From: an uncultured Lachnospiraceae bacterium
GTDB taxonomy: Bacteria > Bacillota > Clostridia > Lachnospirales > Lachnospiraceae
Length of the DNA: 7,158 nt
Direction: 5' to 3'
Assembly (NCBI GenBank): GCA_900313435.1
Contig: OMRF01000135.1
Location: 1-7,158, forward strand
In this document: positions 5,801 to 7,158 of the stretch, one piece after another
Layout of the letters: each line of letters begins with the position of its first letter
How positions within the stretch are numbered: the first letter of the stretch is position 1
Made by a program: the position numbers and the translations under genes
Notes under the pieces: generated by a model
What the model saw: only the letters and a program-made list of their open reading frames with translations
Databases searched by the model: none
Told to the model about the DNA's origin: nothing

Positions 5801-6950
5801 CTGTCTCGTCTTTACCCTTAAAGGCCTTTACGAAGAAATTGTAGGTCGTTCCTATATCAAGCCCCTGGAATGTCCCCGCAACCTCATTCACTGCTTTGGG
5901 ATCCGAAACTTCAATGTCGATAACTTCACTTGCCGGTTCTGAATAGATCTCATAGCGCTCCGCCTCCGGAACAGCAGTCACGAGCACTGAAACATCACCG
6001 CCGCCGCTGTTGTAGGCTGATCTGATCGAAGGCTTTCCGAGAGGAAGGGAGAAATCGATGCCTTCTGAATTTTTGCCCTGCAGACTGTTTTCCAGACTAT
6101 ATGAAAGCCTGTAAAGGAAGGGCACAAAACTGTATTCTCCGCTTGCCGAAGGCGTAAAGGAAAATTTCTGTTCTGAAGAAGGACCAAAGGCCGTCTTTGA
6201 GCCGCAACGATTTCCCTCTGCATCTTCCATTACGACAGTGACATAGTCGCCTCCGTCGTTCCCGATCTCAGATGACACCGTCACATCGATCTTTCCGGGA
6301 TCGTCGGGATTCAAAGCCACGGACTTGATAGAGGGATTTTGAACATCAGTCCATTCCTTTCGCGCTATGGCCCCGTCTCCGGAAACCGTCACTGTAGCCT
6401 TGAAAAGATAATTGTTCCCGCCGTCACCGCCGAGGAAATAGGTCCCTGCCTGGGAAAGTTGAAGCTCTGAGATATAAAGGGAATTCTTTACGACTTCATC
6501 TTTAGTTTTTGCCACCTCGCTTCCGGCATTGTCGAGCACCTTCATCTGGCGTCCGTCTCCACCGGCAACCCACCATACCTTCACGGTGGAAGGTCCTGTG
6601 GTACTGAACCTGAGGGAATTGATGAGACCGTTTTCCTTTGAGACGCCGCCCTGGAAATTGACGCGCTGTGTGGTCTCATAGCCGTCCTCAAAGGTCTTTG
6701 AAGAGCTGTCGACCTTTGACTTCGCGCTGTAGATCAGCGTGAAGAAGCCATCGTCCCCGGCCACTTCAAAATCTCCGTCCGACCTGCTCCCCGCTTCAAA
6801 GGGAGAAAGCGCTGAAGCCACAAAGGTGTGCTCAACACCTTCTGCCCTTGCAGTAAGCGACGGAAGGGCGGAAAGGTTCGCCGTTGCAAGCGCCGTGGCA
6901 AAGGCCAGGGCAAATGCAAAGGCTTTTTTTCCTGTCTGTCTTAGATGCAT
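2877..6950 (-). CDS. Secreted multidomain pectate lyase, polysaccharide lyase family 9
   Basis: The 1357-residue exported enzyme should cleave polygalacturonate by beta-elimination outside the cell. A signal peptide (1-36; basic start, Ala/Phe-rich core, TARA-EG cleavage) precedes a beta-sandwich-like region (about 42-190), a second sandwich and an FN3-like domain (about 205-393), a LamG-like domain (about 400-668), an Ig-like linker (about 684-780) and the PL9 beta-helix (about 787-1215). D971, D995, D996 and D999 (DADGFEAK, NADDGWDL) have the spacing of the Pel9A calcium ligands Asp209, 233, 234 and 237; K1039 in NGFKLGG fits the catalytic Lys273. Three DUF5648-type repeats end the chain. 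There is no LPXTG or SLH anchor. The start is fixed by AGGAGG 7 bases upstream. The gene is monocistronic as seen, with its own promoter and terminator. Confidence 0.93.
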   Translation of the reverse strand: MHLRQTGKKAFAFALAFATALATANLSALPSLTARAEGVEHTFVASALSPFEAGSRSDGDFEVAGDDGFFTLIYSAKSKVDSSSKTFEDGYETTQRVNFQGGVSKENGLINSLRFSTTGPSTVKVWWVAGGDGRQMKVLDNAGSEVAKTKDEVVKNSLYISELQLSQAGTYFLGGDGGNNYLFKATVTVSGDGAIARKEWTDVQNPSIKSVALNPDDPGKIDVTVSSEIGNDGGDYVTVVMEDAEGNRCGSKTAFGPSSEQKFSFTPSASGEYSFVPFLYRLSYSLENSLQGKNSEGIDFSLPLGKPSIRSAYNSGGGDVSVLVTAVPEAERYEIYSEPASEVIDIEVSDPKAVNEVAGTFQGLDIGTTYNFFVKAFKGKDETVSEPFELLVEDAYTVPEGYASFGNNASSDPKKDGYTKNEDGTITVWSVGNNGKLQNSTDGIAFYYYAVPADKNFTLTADVHVDEWTYTNGQEGFGLMAVDRVGNDGQNESFWNNSYMAGVTKAEYRYNPIKGVTKDANDPKITMKLGVTAREKKGVTPENLAQLDANDADVTKAITANTDNSAIEYSCGPLGAGTYNLVANALNEGGVEGTVATPLDTFHLSIRKNNTGYFVSYTDVAGNEIVKKYYEATDNLEQLDPTTVYAGLFAARAAKATFKNIELTLIDPIMDDPAEERPKDYVTPVFEPSSYAYSNTKEYDLTFNSNITGIVNIKRTDGTSVATNMKVTENDRISIKQFLKEGENTFIYSIIPDKDFHPGNDSNTYLESYDEIAGEFTVSWLPVAGNTIYVSPDGTPDGAGTKEAPLDIFTAVTRPAPGQTIILKSGFYDLSEGAMLYDKTGEKTPVNTVFVYPNIDGTAEAPITMKTEDGQRAVFDFGYSNTGANTGFEFAGDWWVVENIDVNSTADGAKGLHVSGSHNVFNGIRTYNNGKTGFSISRLNSSQSKADWPAYNLVKNCTSWNNADSGREDADGFEAKLNVGEGNVFDGCIAYNNADDGWDLFAKPDDGPIGAVTIQNSVAFRNGYYLSGEEGSGNGNGFKLGGSNITGRHKLINCAAWGNKANGITCNSGPDIEIYECTILNNKGANVALYTNAKNPSTDFLVNGLISFMDSASGTKDDLKPEGDQDENKIYSEKNFYFDKKSKNSSGLTVTKYWFVSLKMPLTEEYNSADPYDVARSLRSESNYIDLKDFLLLSDKGKEALEKAGLNEEEIGAHLSDNYTAFANGVGVNRLYNPNSGEHFFTPSLGEAKYLAYVGWNAEGFEWKAPNSGLPVYRVYNPNAGDHHYTRDWAEVEFLIGEGWNDEGVAFYYDPKGNTPVYRAYNPNAISGAHHFTADKDEYDHLISIGWRAEGVAFTVE
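2880..3269 (-). other. Three DUF5648-type repeats encoded at the lyase C-terminus
   Basis: Residues 1228-1357 hold three units of about 44 residues, each opening with R-x-YNPN and closing with GW-x-x-EG. The openings are RLYNPNSGEHFFT (1230), RVYNPNAGDHHYT (1274) and RAYNPNAISGAHHFT (1319); the closings start near 1255, 1299 and 1346. Repeats of this type occur at the ends of secreted Lachnospiraceae and other Firmicutes proteins. Their ligand is not established; binding to cell wall or plant polysaccharide is an inference from position and aromatic content. Confidence 0.75.
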
Positions 6951-6957
6951 TGATTTA

Positions 6958-6991
6958 CCTCCTTTTTTTGGAATAGTGAAAAAAAAGAAAG
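6958..6991 (-). promoter_or_regulatory. Pectate lyase SD with a facing complementary tract
   Basis: On the minus strand AAAAAAAGGAGG (6958-6969) is the SD, 7 bases before the ATG. The upstream tract CTTTCTTTTTTT (6980-6991) can pair with all 12 bases, using two G-U pairs, around a 10-base loop. In mRNA this would hide the SD. Seven pairs are A-U, so stability would be modest and temperature- or factor-sensitive. Confidence 0.5.
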
Positions 6992-7017
6992 GGCCCTCCG
7001 GACTTCACGCCGAAGGG
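6979..7017 (-). terminator. Terminator-like hairpin in the pectate lyase leader (candidate attenuator)
   Basis: On the minus strand CCCTTCGG (7010-7017) pairs with CCGGAGGG (6994-7001), one pair being G-U, around an 8-base loop. After CCC comes TTTCTTTTTTTT (6979-6990). It lies between the TATAAT box and the SD, so it would act on the lyase's own transcript. The T-tract is the same stretch that can pair with the SD. No known riboswitch aptamer is visible in the short leader. Confidence 0.55.
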
Positions 7018-7029
7018 TAGGCTAGATAT

Positions 7030-7058
7030 ATTATACCTTCTTTTTCCCTTCAATTGAA
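7030..7058 (-). promoter_or_regulatory. Pectate lyase promoter: TATAAT box with a palindrome at the -35 position
   Basis: A perfect TATAAT lies at 7030-7035 on the minus strand, about 80 bases from the ATG. The hexamer 17 bases upstream (7053-7058, TTCAAT) matches TTGACA poorly. That position is covered by the perfect 10-bp palindrome TTCAATTGAA (7049-7058). A strong -10 with a weak -35 under a palindrome suggests control by a DNA-binding protein, as expected for an inducible pectinase, but the regulator is unknown. Confidence 0.6.
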
Positions 7059-7072
7059 CCGCAAAATGTAGT

Positions 7073-7118
7073 GGTGAAGGGAGATAGGGAGACAGAGAAC
7101 CTTCACCCTGTCTCCACC
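7073..7118. repeat. REP-like element, copy 3, upstream of the pectate lyase promoter
   Basis: The core GAGACAGAGAAC (7089-7100) is preceded by GG. GGAGACAG (7088-7095) pairs with CTGTCTCC (7108-7115), and GGTGAAGG (7073-7080) pairs with CCTTCACC (7100-7107), so two alternative hairpins compete. This is the best-structured of the three copies and resembles REP-type palindromic repeats. It lies upstream of the lyase -35 region. Confidence 0.65.
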
Positions 7119-7130
7119 TAATTTTTCCCG

Positions 7131-7158
7131 TTGACAACAACTTCGATTTTGATTATCA
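7131..7158 (+). promoter_or_regulatory. Possible outward promoter at the right edge
   Basis: TTGACA (7131-7136) is followed after 16 bases by TTATCA (7153-7158), a partial -10 match. It would point to a gene beyond the window, divergent from the lyase. The window ends here, so it cannot be tested. Confidence 0.25.

Overview
The window looks like chromosomal DNA from a pectin-degrading member of the Lachnospiraceae, such as a rumen or gut Butyrivibrio/Lachnospira-type Clostridia. The grounds are strong AGGAGG ribosome sites, two Gram-positive signal peptides (one ending in the SLTAKA style common in this family), a large multidomain pectate lyase with C-terminal DUF5648-type repeats, a DUF4143-type ATPase, and an Rpn-family nuclease/transposase remnant. 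The assignment is an inference, not a match to a named genome.

Layout from left to right. Bases 1-327 (minus) hold the first 109 codons of an unrecognised secreted protein whose gene runs off the left edge. Its leader has a strong terminator-like hairpin with a T-tract (362-414) and, further upstream, a GTCTC pentanucleotide tandem repeat (441-464). Bases 415-905 hold no convincing gene: an AT-rich hairpin, a 16-bp palindrome, a REP-like copy, and a tandem 16-bp direct repeat next to a promoter. Bases 920-2212 (plus) encode a complete AAA_14/DUF4143 ATPase. It is followed after 10 bases by a piece of an Rpn-family PD-(D/E)XK nuclease/transposase (2223-2813) that seems to lack both ends. A bidirectional terminator (2816-2848) separates this from the convergent 1357-residue pectate lyase gene (2877-6950, minus). 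Bases 6951-7158 hold the lyase's regulatory region: SD, SD-pairing tract, terminator-like leader hairpin, TATAAT box, a palindrome at the -35 position and a REP-like element.

How the parts relate. The pectate lyase is the metabolic core: it has a signal peptide, accessory beta-sandwich/FN3-like domains, a PL9 parallel beta-helix with the calcium-binding aspartates and catalytic lysine in place, and three C-terminal repeats likely to bind a surface. It should cleave polygalacturonate outside the cell. The left-edge gene is a second exported protein. The ATPase and nuclease remnant form an accessory insert between them.

The signals most worth following are three same-orientation copies of the 12-mer GAGACAGAGAAC (690, 2763, 7089), one at the broken 3' end of the Rpn remnant; the tandem sites with 32-bp period at the ATPase promoter; and the layered RNA structure in the lyase leader. 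I found no CRISPR array, tRNA, rRNA or clearly new multigene system.
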